Below are positions 55,513 through 64,000 of a DNA stretch of 64,000 bases, piece by piece. Location of the stretch: assembly GCA_016699715.1 (NCBI GenBank), contig CP065007.1, forward strand, positions 1,488,001 to 1,552,000, written 5' to 3'. The notes below the pieces were generated by a model. The model was not told the origin of the DNA and did no database searches. It saw only the letters and a program-made list of their open reading frames with translations. The translations under genes and the position numbers were made by a program. Each line of letters begins with the position of its first letter. The first letter of the stretch is position 1. This DNA comes from Candidatus Competibacteraceae bacterium. Lineage in GTDB: Bacteria; Pseudomonadota; Gammaproteobacteria; Competibacterales; Competibacteraceae.

Positions 55513-56657
55513 ATACCGATTACTAATAGATTTTACTACTTTAGTGCGGATAAAATAAAATCAAAACTGGTCAAAGAAACCACTTCGCTTGGGAGAAGCG
55601 ATTGAATGAGTTCATCCACTTTTTTACGTAGTTCATCTAGGGTTTTTAAATTGATCCAACACAATTGATCTTTCATTGATTGCCAAACACGCTCAATGGG
55701 GTTCACATCGGGACTGTAAGGCGGTTGGAATAATAAGACGACATTATCGGGGATTACGAGTTTTTTGGCAGAATGAAAGCGACCGTTATCCAATTGAATT
55801 ACGTTGAGGCTGTGCGGATAAGTTTTAGAAAATTCATTCAAAAACCACTGAAAGCAATCAGCATCTAAATGGGAAAATTCTAAAAAGAAGTTTTCGCCAC
55901 TCAGTGGCTCAATGGCACCATAGAGCCAAAATGATTGAAAGGTCCATTGAACTGGACCAACTGGCTTAATCCCCAGTGCGGTGATGACCCGCCGGGTGAT
56001 CGTTTTTAATCCAAAGCGACTTTCATCTTGGCACCAATACCGTAAAGGCCGGACCGCTTCATTTTCAACTTGTTGAAGAATATCAATTAATTCAAGTTGT
56101 CGTGGAAGTTTTTTTTAAAAGAAACCACCGCCTCTTCATGGCGATGAACGCTCGTTGGCCGCGCCACTTTAAGTTTTGCTTTGAGTTGATAACGAACGAC
56201 TTGATGCACTGTTGAATAAGGAATATCGACCTCGTATTCCTGGAGAAGCCACTGCTGGATTTGTCCGTAACTATAAAATCCATGAGTCGGATCGTCCAGA
56301 CGGCGCTGGAGTGCCTCTCTCATAGCTTCGGTAATTCTCGAACGACGGCCGCCATGATAATTCCACTGCAACAGCCCGATTAAGCCTTGGGTACGATATA
56401 CTTTGAGCCACTTGACAATGACGGATTTCGATCGCCCTAAATGATCGGCTAACTCTTGTAAAGAATGAAAAATCTCACTTTTAATCCAATATAGAATTTG
56501 TAATCGCTCTCGAAACTTGGCGTGAGTTTGTTCATTCATTATGCGCTTTAGTTCTTCGGAGGATTCGTGGATTTCGACTTGTAATGAGCGGCTCATGACT
56601 GGATCAATAAAAGTAGGTTAAATGAGTATGATAACAAAATCTAATCGTAAATGGTAT
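55513..56657 (-). mobile_element. IS630-like insertion sequence, copy 1
   Basis: A 1145-bp AT-richer element. Its ends, ATACCGATTACTAATAGATT on the left and the complement ATACCATTTACGATTAGATT on the right, form imperfect inverted repeats. It carries one transposase in two overlapping frames. The left flank is TA but the right flank is AA, so the expected TA duplication is not intact. Its transposase frames and ends are the same as those of the copy at 59109-60253, in the same orientation. Confidence 0.92.
55536..56596 (-). CDS. IS630-family transposase made by -1 frameshift (copy 1)
   Basis: Frame A (56596 to 56087, 169 residues) has the helix-turn-helix DNA-binding part (LQELADHLGRSKSVIVKWLK). 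Frame B, to 55536, has the DDE catalytic core: Asp in RYWCQDESRFGLK, Asp in VIQLDNGRFHSA and Glu in SPDVNPIERVWQSM. They overlap at an A8 run (56109-56116) containing the slippery heptamer A AAA AAC, in register for a -1 shift. The shifted product would be about 353 residues, the normal IS630 size. Both frames look intact, so the element may be active. Confidence 0.88.
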
Positions 56658-56951
56658 AACCTCGGCATCGTTGGCCGCTCGCAAGACAAGCTGGACGCGG
56701 CGGCGACGGAACTGCGGGGAATCGGCGCGCGAGTCTCGGCCCATGCCGCCGACGTGCGCGATTATCCCGCGCTGGAAAAAGCCATGCGGGATGCTCGCGC
56801 GGAACTGGAGTCGATTCATACTCTGATCTGCGGCGCGGCCGGCAATTTCCCCCTCGCCGCCGAACAGATCAGCCCCAACGGCTTCAAGTCGGTGGTCGCC
56901 GACGGCGGCCAGAACCTGCCCGGCTCCGGTCCGGGGCGTGGACGCAGTTGA
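56658..56951 (+). pseudogene. 3' fragment of the short-chain dehydrogenase
   Basis: Directly after the IS the frame reads NLGIVGRSQDKLDAAATEL and LICGAAGNFPLAAEQISPNG, the continuation of the SDR begun at 55435. About 12 residues that should lie between the two parts are missing. After GFKSVV the sequence departs from the family and stops, so the catalytic YxxxK half is lost. Confidence 0.75.
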
Positions 56952-57100
56952 TCATGGCGGAGATGGCGAAGGCTGGAAAATCGTAAGCACGATCTTGGGC
57001 CGCACCCTGTCTCGGTTCGTCACTTTAGCATGACGAGGATCAGCGCCCTTATAGGTACATCTCTCCTCGCGCCTTGATTGTGGCGATCCCTTCGGCTTTA

Positions 57101-57661
57101 ATGTGCCCTTCCGATCCTGTTGATTCGCTGAGGAAATTCGTTGTGGATCTATTATCTTTCGATGCCGAGCCGCTGTATTTCGACAACCCGCCTTCCGAGG
57201 AGGTCGTGCGGTTACTTCAACAAGCCACCGAAGATTACAGTGACGGGAGATCCGAGGCGGGTTTACAGCGCGCCTTTCAACTGGCCCCGGAAAATTTGAT
57301 GGTTCTGGTTTCCCTGTTTCGCTATTTTTTTTACCAGCACCGTTATCCTGAAGCCTTGGGCATCAGTCAAAAAGCCCGTGAAGTCGTGCGGCAAAAACTC
57401 GGATTACCCCAAGACTGGAGCACACTCAGCGAGGCACAGCTTGCCGAAGGCCATGAAAACGATATGGTGCTGGTCCGATTCTATTTGCTCTGTCTGAAGG
57501 GCGAAGCCTATTTGTATGCGCGGCAGGGCCAAACGGAGAAAGGTATTCCTTTGCTCGAAAAGGTCGCGGCCATGGATTCCAATGACGATCTAAAAATCAC
57601 CGACTTGTTGGCGGTCTTCAACCGGAACGTTCGGCAATCGGATACGACGATGAGCATGTAA
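57101..57661 (+). CDS. TPR-like protein of unknown function
   Basis: A 186-residue, helix-rich, acidic protein. Stretches such as LQRAFQLAPENLMVLVSLFR, YPEALGISQKAREVV and YARQGQTEKGIPLLEKVAAM look like degenerate tetratricopeptide repeats. There is no signal peptide or membrane segment. The ATG at 57101 (MCPSDPVDSLRKF) is taken rather than TTG 57074; neither has a good ribosome site. It lies between the two IS copies and beside the broken STAND-type gene, but on the other strand. Confidence 0.65.
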   Translation: MCPSDPVDSLRKFVVDLLSFDAEPLYFDNPPSEEVVRLLQQATEDYSDGRSEAGLQRAFQLAPENLMVLVSLFRYFFYQHRYPEALGISQKAREVVRQKLGLPQDWSTLSEAQLAEGHENDMVLVRFYLLCLKGEAYLYARQGQTEKGIPLLEKVAAMDSNDDLKITDLLAVFNRNVRQSDTTMSM

Positions 57662-57673
57662 AATTTGTGGCGA

Positions 57674-57694
57674 CCAGGGGGCTTCGCCCCCTGG
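57674..57694. repeat. Perfect hairpin at the end of the FGE-like fragment
   Basis: CCAGGGGGC and GCCCCCTGG pair perfectly around a TTC loop, just after the TPR-like gene and before the stop of the convergent fragment. There is no adjacent T-run. It resembles dispersed palindromic repeats. Confidence 0.7.
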
Positions 57695-57722
57695 ACCCCC
57701 GCAAAGGGAAAAAGCCAAAATG

Positions 57723-59108
57723 TCAAAGAGTTAATGTCCTGGCCAGACGGAACCCTACACCGCTGACCATGTAGCGCGGGTTGCTCCCGAGGCGCGCGGC
57801 CGACCGCAACCAGTCCGGAGCGACGTACCACGAACCGCCCCGCAGCACCCGGGGACCGCCGCCCGCTTCCTCCCACGCCGAACCGTCCAGCGGCGCACCC
57901 CGATAATTCTCATGCCAGGAATCCCGTACCCACTCCCAAACATTACCCATCATGTCATGCACACCAAGTTTATTGGCCCTGAAAGAACCCACCACCGCCG
58001 TCCAAACATAATTGTCATCACAGTCATGAATCTCACCACCGTATCCATATCGCTGAAAACTCCGATCCGCCCCATTCGCATACTGGCAGGCCCGCTTGGC
58101 ATCATCGCCCCAGAATCGCGCCGTTTCGCTGCCCGCCCGCGCCGCGTATTCCCACTCGGCTTCCGTCGGCAGCCGGTAAGACTTGCCCGTCATCTCGGAG
58201 AGCCACACGACATAAGCAGCGGCATCCTCCCAGGACACGTTGATGACAGGCCGCCGGCCCCGGCCCCAACCCTGATCACTGGGCAACGCCCGCCCCGTGG
58301 CATGGGCAAACTGATCGTATTCATCGAAGGTGACCTCGTATTTGCCGATCTCGAAGGGTCGCGAGACGGTCACCCGATGGCGCGGTTTCTCGCTAAAACG
58401 TGCTTCCCGATCATCCTCGCGCAACCCCATCCAGAATTCGCCGACCGAAATCCTGACCATCTCCGGCTCGCTCGCCCGGTAAAGACCAACAGCGGCGAGC
58501 AGCATCGAGGTTCCATGTCTGACGGTTAGGCCATTCGCATAAAGCCAGACGGTTCCGATCGCGACCGCCAGCACCAGCCCGGCAACGGCGCCCGCCACGC
58601 CTCGAAGAATCCACAAACGCCGCCGGCTGGCGCGCAGAAACTGGGCGGCCAACTCGGAAGGATTTGCAGCCTGACGGTAACGTCTGAGCCTCGCACCCGA
58701 TGCCAATCCAGATCCATGTTGGCCGATTCCATGCCACTCCCGAGCGGCTTCCTCCAGATCCTGCCCCGCTTTGAGTTGCTCGCGGTGATTCGCGATCCAA
58801 TCGCGCACGGTTTTCCATGCCGAGAACAACGCCTCGTGGGCGACTTCCACCACTGGCTGACCATCCTCTCCCCGACCGACCACCAGCAGGCGGGCATCAT
58901 CGACAAACGCCTTGACCAACCTTTCGGTCTCCGCCGAATGGACCAGACGCGCCCGTGACGCCCGTCGCCGCGCGACGGCGCCTTCCTCGTCGATTTCCAC
59001 CAGTTCCCGAAAAACCTCGCCCACCGTTTGTTGGGTCACGCCCAGCTTGCCGACGGTATCCTCCGCTCGCTTGGCGATAGCACCCGCCACCCGCCCAAAC
59101 CCATCGTA
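57723..59108 (-). pseudogene. C-terminal fragment of a STAND-type protein: helical part, transmembrane segment, formylglycine-generating-enzyme-like domain
   Basis: The open frame runs from the IS edge with no natural start. It begins in a helical segment with VVEVAHEALFSAWKTVRDWI, typical of the region after the NTPase of nSTAND1 proteins. A transmembrane helix follows at residues 160-186 (counted from GTG 59090). From about residue 208 there is an FGE-sulfatase-like domain (MVRISVGEFWMG, YRLPTEAEWEYAARAG, GNVWEWVRDSW, VLRGGSWYVAPDW, GVGFRLARTL). Such domains are often non-catalytic binding modules of the C-type-lectin fold. It was once joined to the fragment at 60254-61037, but the two frames do not match across the IS. 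Confidence 0.8.
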
Positions 59109-60253
59109 ATACCGATTACTAATAGATTTTACTACTTTAGTGCGGATAAAATAAAATCAAAACTGGTCAAAGAAACCACTTCGCTTGGGAGAAGCGATTG
59201 AATGAGTTCATCCACTTTTTTACGTAGTTCATCTAGGGTTTTTAAATTGATCCAACACAATTGATCTTTCATTGATTGCCAAACACGCTCAATGGGGTTC
59301 ACATCGGGACTGTAAGGCGGTTGGAATAATAAGACGACATTATCGGGGATTACGAGTTTTTTGGCAGAATGAAAGCGACCGTTATCCAATTGAATTACGT
59401 TGAGGCTGTGCGGATAAGTTTTAGAAAATTCATTCAAAAACCACTGAAAGCAATCAGCATCTAAATGGGAAAATTCTAAAAAGAAGTTTTCGCCACTCAG
59501 TGGCTCAATGGCACCATAGAGCCAAAATGATTGAAAGGTCCATTGAACTGGACCAACTGGCTTAATCCCCAGTGCGGTGATGACCCGCCGGGTGATCGTT
59601 TTTAATCCAAAGCGACTTTCATCTTGGCACCAATACCGTAAAGGCCGGACCGCTTCATTTTCAACTTGTTGAAGAATATCAATTAATTCAAGTTGTCGTG
59701 GAAGTTTTTTTTAAAAGAAACCACCGCCTCTTCATGGCGATGAACGCTCGTTGGCCGCGCCACTTTAAGTTTTGCTTTGAGTTGATAACGAACGACTTGA
59801 TGCACTGTTGAATAAGGAATATCGACCTCGTATTCCTGGAGAAGCCACTGCTGGATTTGTCCGTAACTATAAAATCCATGAGTCGGATCGTCCAGACGGC
59901 GCTGGAGTGCCTCTCTCATAGCTTCGGTAATTCTCGAACGACGGCCGCCATGATAATTCCACTGCAACAGCCCGATTAAGCCTTGGGTACGATATACTTT
60001 GAGCCACTTGACAATGACGGATTTCGATCGCCCTAAATGATCGGCTAACTCTTGTAAAGAATGAAAAATCTCACTTTTAATCCAATATAGAATTTGTAAT
60101 CGCTCTCGAAACTTGGCGTGAGTTTGTTCATTCATTATGCGCTTTAGTTCTTCGGAGGATTCGTGGATTTCGACTTGTAATGAGCGGCTCATGACTGGAT
60201 CAATAAAAGTAGGTTAAATGAGTATGATAACAAAATCTAATCGTAAATGGTAT
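59109..60253 (-). mobile_element. IS630-like insertion sequence, copy 2
   Basis: A 1145-bp element with the same ends and same orientation as copy 1. It is flanked on both sides by TA (59107-59108 and 60254-60255), the expected IS630 target duplication. It lies between the two halves of the STAND-type gene. Confidence 0.93.
59132..60192 (-). CDS. IS630-family transposase made by -1 frameshift (copy 2)
   Basis: Frames A (60192 to 59683) and B (to 59132) give the same proteins as copy 1, with the same A8 slippery run and the same three catalytic acidic residues. The lack of differences between the copies' proteins points to recent duplication or gene conversion. Confidence 0.88.
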
Positions 60254-61037
60254 TATCGACCAAACCATTGGTTTCCTGGCCCCGTCCGAAAAAGATCGGC
60301 GCATCGTCTGGAGTAAAGGCGCGCAAACCGGGGAAGGGGGAATCCGGCCATAGCGGTGGACCCGGCACCGAAGGAACCGGCGGCTCGCTTGGAGGAATTA
60401 CCGAAACAGCCGTCTTTCGATCCAGAATGTCCCGCACCACCGTTCGCAGATGTAAATTCAATTGCTCCCTGAACTCGTCCGGCTTCAGGTAAGAGTTGTA
60501 ACCACGTTTTATCGAACCATCGGGATTGGCGAAGGATTGAAAAAACTGCTTCACTTGACGCCATTGTCGCGATTTTGAGTCAAAGGCCGGATCGTCTGGA
60601 TCGAGAGCTATCTTCTCGGTTCGGCGATAGATCAAGATCGCTGGCTTTTCGTGTTTTTCGGCCGCTTCCAGCGCATTGAGATACTCCCACTCGGTCCCTG
60701 ACAGATAACGGCCGCCATCGGGCTTTTGCCAATCATCGGGTAACGGCGTGCCCATGCGCGCCCAGAAAATAACGATGACGACATCGCACTCGGCGGGTGT
60801 CGGCAAACCTTTCTTGATCGCCTCTTGCGGTGTCAGAGTCGCCAGCATGGGTGCACCCGCGCCGGGCTTGTCCCAAGCGACGATTTCCACCGTGATCTTG
60901 CCGCGCAACAGCGGATCGTATTGCAGTTGGTCCAGCACGTTCAGAGCCAGCGCGCGCTCGTCCGCCACGTCCCCCGGCGAAGCCAGAAACACCCGCAGAT
61001 GCAGCGGGCTTCGAGATACGCTGGATACTGTGCTCAT
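60254..61037 (-). pseudogene. N-terminal fragment of a STAND-type protein with DUF4062-like domain
   Basis: An intact start (ATG 61037, GGAG ten bases before) gives about 260 residues. The first ~170 resemble DUF4062, a TIR/SEFIR-like nucleotide-fold domain: LHLRVFLASPGDVADERALA, CDVVIVIFWARMG, GTEWEYLNALEAAEKHEKPA. A Pro-rich linker leads to FPGLRAFTPDDAPIFFGRGQ, the conserved entry to the nSTAND1 NTPase. The IS begins about seven residues later, before the Walker A motif. Read-through would add a few IS-encoded residues and stop. The NTPase core is absent from the window. Confidence 0.82.
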
Positions 61038-61544
61038 GGTTGCTTATCTCCTCAAATGCCTTACAGACCACTGGCGTCCACGACCAAGCTCATCACCATC
61101 CCCAAGCGGCTTTCCGAGCACGACCAGCCAAAAAAATATCAATTAAAATAGATTGTTGGAATATTTTTGTGGAAACCTGGATCTACTATGGCTCTCCTTG
61201 ATGAGTGGTGGTCGACTCGGGAGCGGAAATCCCCCCGACCGCGGGCAGGACCGACGGGGAAAAACTCCGGCTCATCGTGGTCGCTGTCCTAAACTCCACC
61301 CTGCTGTTCGAACGCACACGCCCGGCGCGGAAAAAGCCATGAAGAAAACATGGTCAGATTCCCGGTTCTGCTTTAGACTCCGCCCCGCTCCTTGAGCGGG
61401 TGCGGGAAGAGTCGCGCCAACCCCGGTCGTGCGTCGCGCACTGTCCACCAACAAGCGGCATCGCCACTGGGCAATGAAGCGAAGCACATACCGCATTACC
61501 TTTGAATCCAGCATTCGCACCAATATGTCGAAACACTACACTCC
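61038..61544. other. Non-coding stretch, 507 bp
   Basis: No convincing gene. It must hold the promoter of the minus-strand DUF4062 fragment and that of the gene at 61545. Short open frames have no ribosome site or recognisable protein. No RNA gene or clear repeat was seen. Confidence 0.6.
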
Positions 61545-62567
61545 ATGACTGCTTATCCTACTGTTCCATCGACGGTCGATTCACCCGCCATTCATCTCGG
61601 CGCCACCCACAGCTACGCGATCACCGGCGACCAGATTCACCTTAGCGCCGACCTGAACATCCTCAATGCCGAATACGCGACGTCCACTGCCTGGGCACTC
61701 CAACTCTGGGCGCTCGACATGCCCTTCGTGGGTGGTGAACTTTCAGGCGTCAAGGTCGCCGAAATCCCGCTCGACCCTCTACCGGAGACGGTTCCGCCAT
61801 CGATCGCCGTCGCGGGTTCCACCTTCGTTTCGCCCCCCGCCGGCGCCCGTGACTGGACCCTGCTCCTGGTGCTTGCCGCTGGCGAGGATGGAGATTTCCG
61901 ACACATTCACGCCTTCGCCAATTATCCTCGCCCCGAATGTTTCGCCTTGCCACGTATCCTGGGCAAAGTGGAATATCAGCTCACGGAAGACCAGATCGAG
62001 CTGACGGTTGCGGAGATTCAGAATCCGCGCGACCCCGCCAACATGAGCGGTACTCTGTCGCTGGAATTGTGGGCCTTGGCCGCACCCTATGCCGGGGGCG
62101 CCTTCGATGGCATCCCGCTGGCCGGCGTGGTTATCGGCTCGCTCCCCGGCCAGGGGCAACACCTTAACCTGCAAACGACCGCACACCGCGCACCGACACC
62201 ACCGGGATGTTGGCATCTGGTGTTGATGCTGCGGGAATGGACCCTTGCAGGCTATGTGACCCGGGACTACACCAACTTTGATATCCCCTATATCAGTGAA
62301 GCGCCGCAATCCTCAGAACCGGTTCAAGTCACCGTCGCACCCGAGATCTCCCCTGTAGTCGTGCCCGAAGCCGAAGCTCCTGTTCCAGCGGCGGCGGATA
62401 CGGCACTACCTCAACAACATCCGAACGAAGAAGCCGGCTCCGTACAGCCCAGCGAAATCCAGAATCCAGTCGAATCGATCGACCAGACAGAGATTGTCGA
62501 TCCACCGCGCGCCAAAGGCAGCGGCACAAGCATCTTCGGGCGATTTTGGAAGCGACTCGGGTTCTAA
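61545..62567 (+). CDS. Protein with duplicated beta-domain, function unknown
   Basis: A 340-residue protein. Two related domains follow each other: residues ~20-130 (ALQLWALDMPFVGGELSGVK) and ~140-245 (SLELWALAAPYAGGAFDGIP), sharing an LxLWAL-x2-P-[FY]-x-GG pattern. A Pro/Glu/Ala-rich linker (about 255-320) leads to a short basic-aromatic tail (SIFGRFWKRLGF), which might bind membranes or a partner. No signal peptide is present. I do not recognise the family. It lies between the broken STAND gene and thrC. Confidence 0.72.
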   Translation: MTAYPTVPSTVDSPAIHLGATHSYAITGDQIHLSADLNILNAEYATSTAWALQLWALDMPFVGGELSGVKVAEIPLDPLPETVPPSIAVAGSTFVSPPAGARDWTLLLVLAAGEDGDFRHIHAFANYPRPECFALPRILGKVEYQLTEDQIELTVAEIQNPRDPANMSGTLSLELWALAAPYAGGAFDGIPLAGVVIGSLPGQGQHLNLQTTAHRAPTPPGCWHLVLMLREWTLAGYVTRDYTNFDIPYISEAPQSSEPVQVTVAPEISPVVVPEAEAPVPAAADTALPQQHPNEEAGSVQPSEIQNPVESIDQTEIVDPPRAKGSGTSIFGRFWKRLGF

Positions 62568-62763
62568 CCGCGGATCGGCGGACAGCCCAGCGGAAGATGC
62601 TCTATAGCGCCCTCAAAAACCCCTGTAAACGTCGCGCGTAAAACAGAGCGGAGGGCAAGAGTGTCGCCTCAATCCTTGTGCATGATCAGCGCCTTTGGGG
62701 AAACGGAAGGGTACAATAGATTCATAGACTCTTGCTCTTCCGCGCTTTCCGAGGACCGACCAC

Positions 62764-64000
62764 ATGCGCTACCTCAGCACCCGGGGCGGCATGGCCCCCG
62801 CGACCTTTTCCGAGATCCTGCTGGGCGGGCTGGCGCCCGACGGCGGCCTGACCATTCCGGAACACTACCCGACCCTGGCGCCCGGTGAGCTGGCCGGTTG
62901 GCGCCGCCTGTCCTACCCGGAACTGGCGTTCGCCATCCTGCGCAAATTCGCCGACGACCTGCCGGATGACGACCTGCACGCACTGGTCGAACGTACCTAC
63001 ACCGCTGACCGCTTCCATACCAAAGCCATTACGCCGGCCACCAATCTGCTGGATGACGTCTGGCTGCTGCGGCTGTCGAATGGCCCGACCCTGGCGTTCA
63101 AGGATATCGCCATGCAGTTGCTTGGCAACCTGTTCGAATACGCCCTGCTCAAGACCAGCGGCCACCTCAATATCCTCGGCGCCACCTCGGGCGACACCGG
63201 CTCCAGCGCCGAATATGCCATGCGCGGCAAGCGCGGCATCCAGGTGTTCATGCTCTCGCCTCACCAGAAGATGAGCCGGTTCCAGACCGCGCAGATGTTC
63301 TCGCTGCAAGATCCCAATATCTTCAACATCGCCGTGCATGGCGTGTTCGACGACTGTCAGGACATCGTCAAGGCGGTCAGCAACGATGCCGAATTCAAGG
63401 CTCGCCACGCCATCGGTACCGTCAACTCCATCAACTGGGCACGGGTGGTGGCGCAGATCGTCTATTACTTCAAGGGCTGGCTGGCGGTCACCACGCGCGA
63501 CGACCAGGAAGTGTCCTTTGCCGTGCCGTCCGGCAACTTCGGCAATATCTGCGCCGGTTACATCGCCAAGCGCATGGGCCTCCCCATCCGCCGACTGATC
63601 CTCGCCACCAACGAAAACAATGTGCTCGATGAGTTCTTCCGCACCGGCGTCTACCGGGTGCGTCAGACCGATCAAGTGGCGCACACCAGCAGCCCCTCGA
63701 TGGACATCTCCAAGGCATCCAATTTCGAGCGCTTCATTTTCGATGTGGTCGGGCGCGATCCGGCGATGGTCCGCGAACTGTGGCGGCAGGTGGATACTTT
63801 CGGTTTCTTCGACTTGTCCGGCACCGACGCCTTCCGCGCCATCGCGCAATCCGGCTTCGTGTCCGGCTCCAGCAACCACCCGGACCGCATGGCGGTGATC
63901 CGCTGGATTCACCAGGAATGTGGCGTGGTCGTCGACACTCACACCGCCGATGGCATCAAAGTCGGGCTGGAGTATCGCGAGCAAGGCGTACCGCTGCTGT
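62764..64000 (+). CDS. thrC: Threonine synthase, 3' end beyond the window
   Basis: PLP enzyme that converts O-phosphohomoserine to threonine. The 412 visible residues start MRYLSTRGGMAPATFSEILL. The PLP lysine is in GPTLAFKDIAMQLLGN, the phosphate loop in LGATSGDTGSSAEYAM and another conserved part in FAVPSGNFGNICAGYIAKRM. The frame is open to the right edge, so some 50-70 residues are outside. The homoserine dehydrogenase gene is not upstream. Confidence 0.95.
   Translation, partial: MRYLSTRGGMAPATFSEILLGGLAPDGGLTIPEHYPTLAPGELAGWRRLSYPELAFAILRKFADDLPDDDLHALVERTYTADRFHTKAITPATNLLDDVWLLRLSNGPTLAFKDIAMQLLGNLFEYALLKTSGHLNILGATSGDTGSSAEYAMRGKRGIQVFMLSPHQKMSRFQTAQMFSLQDPNIFNIAVHGVFDDCQDIVKAVSNDAEFKARHAIGTVNSINWARVVAQIVYYFKGWLAVTTRDDQEVSFAVPSGNFGNICAGYIAKRMGLPIRRLILATNENNVLDEFFRTGVYRVRQTDQVAHTSSPSMDISKASNFERFIFDVVGRDPAMVRELWRQVDTFGFFDLSGTDAFRAIAQSGFVSGSSNHPDRMAVIRWIHQECGVVVDTHTADGIKVGLEYREQGVPLL

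Noticed and set aside
59132..60192. Two separate small genes in each IS copy
   Set aside because: The catalytic residues are split over both frames and the overlap has a slippery site, so one frameshifted transposase is the better reading.

Overview
The window is about 64 kb of GC-rich DNA, typical of a gammaproteobacterium. The support is an AcnB-type aconitase, TamA/TamB, a cysD plus fused cysN/cysC, Fe-SodB, Grx4, RlmD, a PilH-like regulator and a YfbK-like lipoprotein. Gene order and codon use would fit a Competibacteraceae or purple-sulfur relative, but that is inference. Most genes are chromosomal housekeeping. No tRNA, rRNA or CRISPR array was seen.

Layout. 0-3.9 kb: sulfate activation operon (cysD, cysNC, SLC13-type permease, cut by the window edge). 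4.1-5.0 kb: an MDR-family oxidoreductase. 5.0-9.9 kb: a four-gene minus-strand signalling operon made of a free-standing cobalamin-binding protein with CarH-type light-sensor motifs, a histidine kinase, a two-domain heme-oxygenase-like protein and a REC-PAS-GGDEF regulator. 10-18.6 kb: a chaperone-like operon (DUF2760-like protein, Hsp70, Hsp70 with long C-terminus) that has a RecQ-like helicase/phosphoribosyltransferase fusion plus a DprA-like gene inserted between the two Hsp70 genes. 18.8-24.7 kb: PilH-like regulator; a chain of vWA lipoprotein, ECF-like sigma factor, membrane anti-sigma-like protein and J-domain protein; a Ser/Thr kinase; a DUF350 protein.

24.8-54 kb: mainly core genes: rlmD, cysM, tamA-tamB, redoxin, degQ-like protease, acnB, msrA, pckG, a fluoroacetate-dehalogenase-like hydrolase, truncated hemoglobin, gloA, argG, a decayed cdsA/plsC-like module, sodB, BON lipoprotein, N-acetylglutaminylglutamine-type amidotransferase, grxD, feoA-feoB behind a possible Fur box, an acetyl-esterase-like hydrolase, and a repeat-rich protein with a carbohydrate-binding-like tail.

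54-62.6 kb is the most rearranged part. After a HemY-like oxidoreductase come two 1145-bp direct copies of an IS630-like element. One copy interrupts a short-chain dehydrogenase remnant. The other splits a large predicted conflict-type gene (DUF4062-like N-terminus, start of a STAND NTPase, then transmembrane segment and formylglycine-generating-enzyme-like C-terminus) whose NTPase core is missing. A protein with an internally duplicated domain of unknown function follows, then thrC, cut by the right edge.

The two most interesting assemblies are the cobalamin/heme-oxygenase/kinase/GGDEF operon, read as a possible light or tetrapyrrole input to cyclic-di-GMP, and the RecQ-PRTase plus DprA cassette inside the Hsp70 operon, read as a possible DNA-processing or defence module. 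Both functional readings are inference from domains and gene order.
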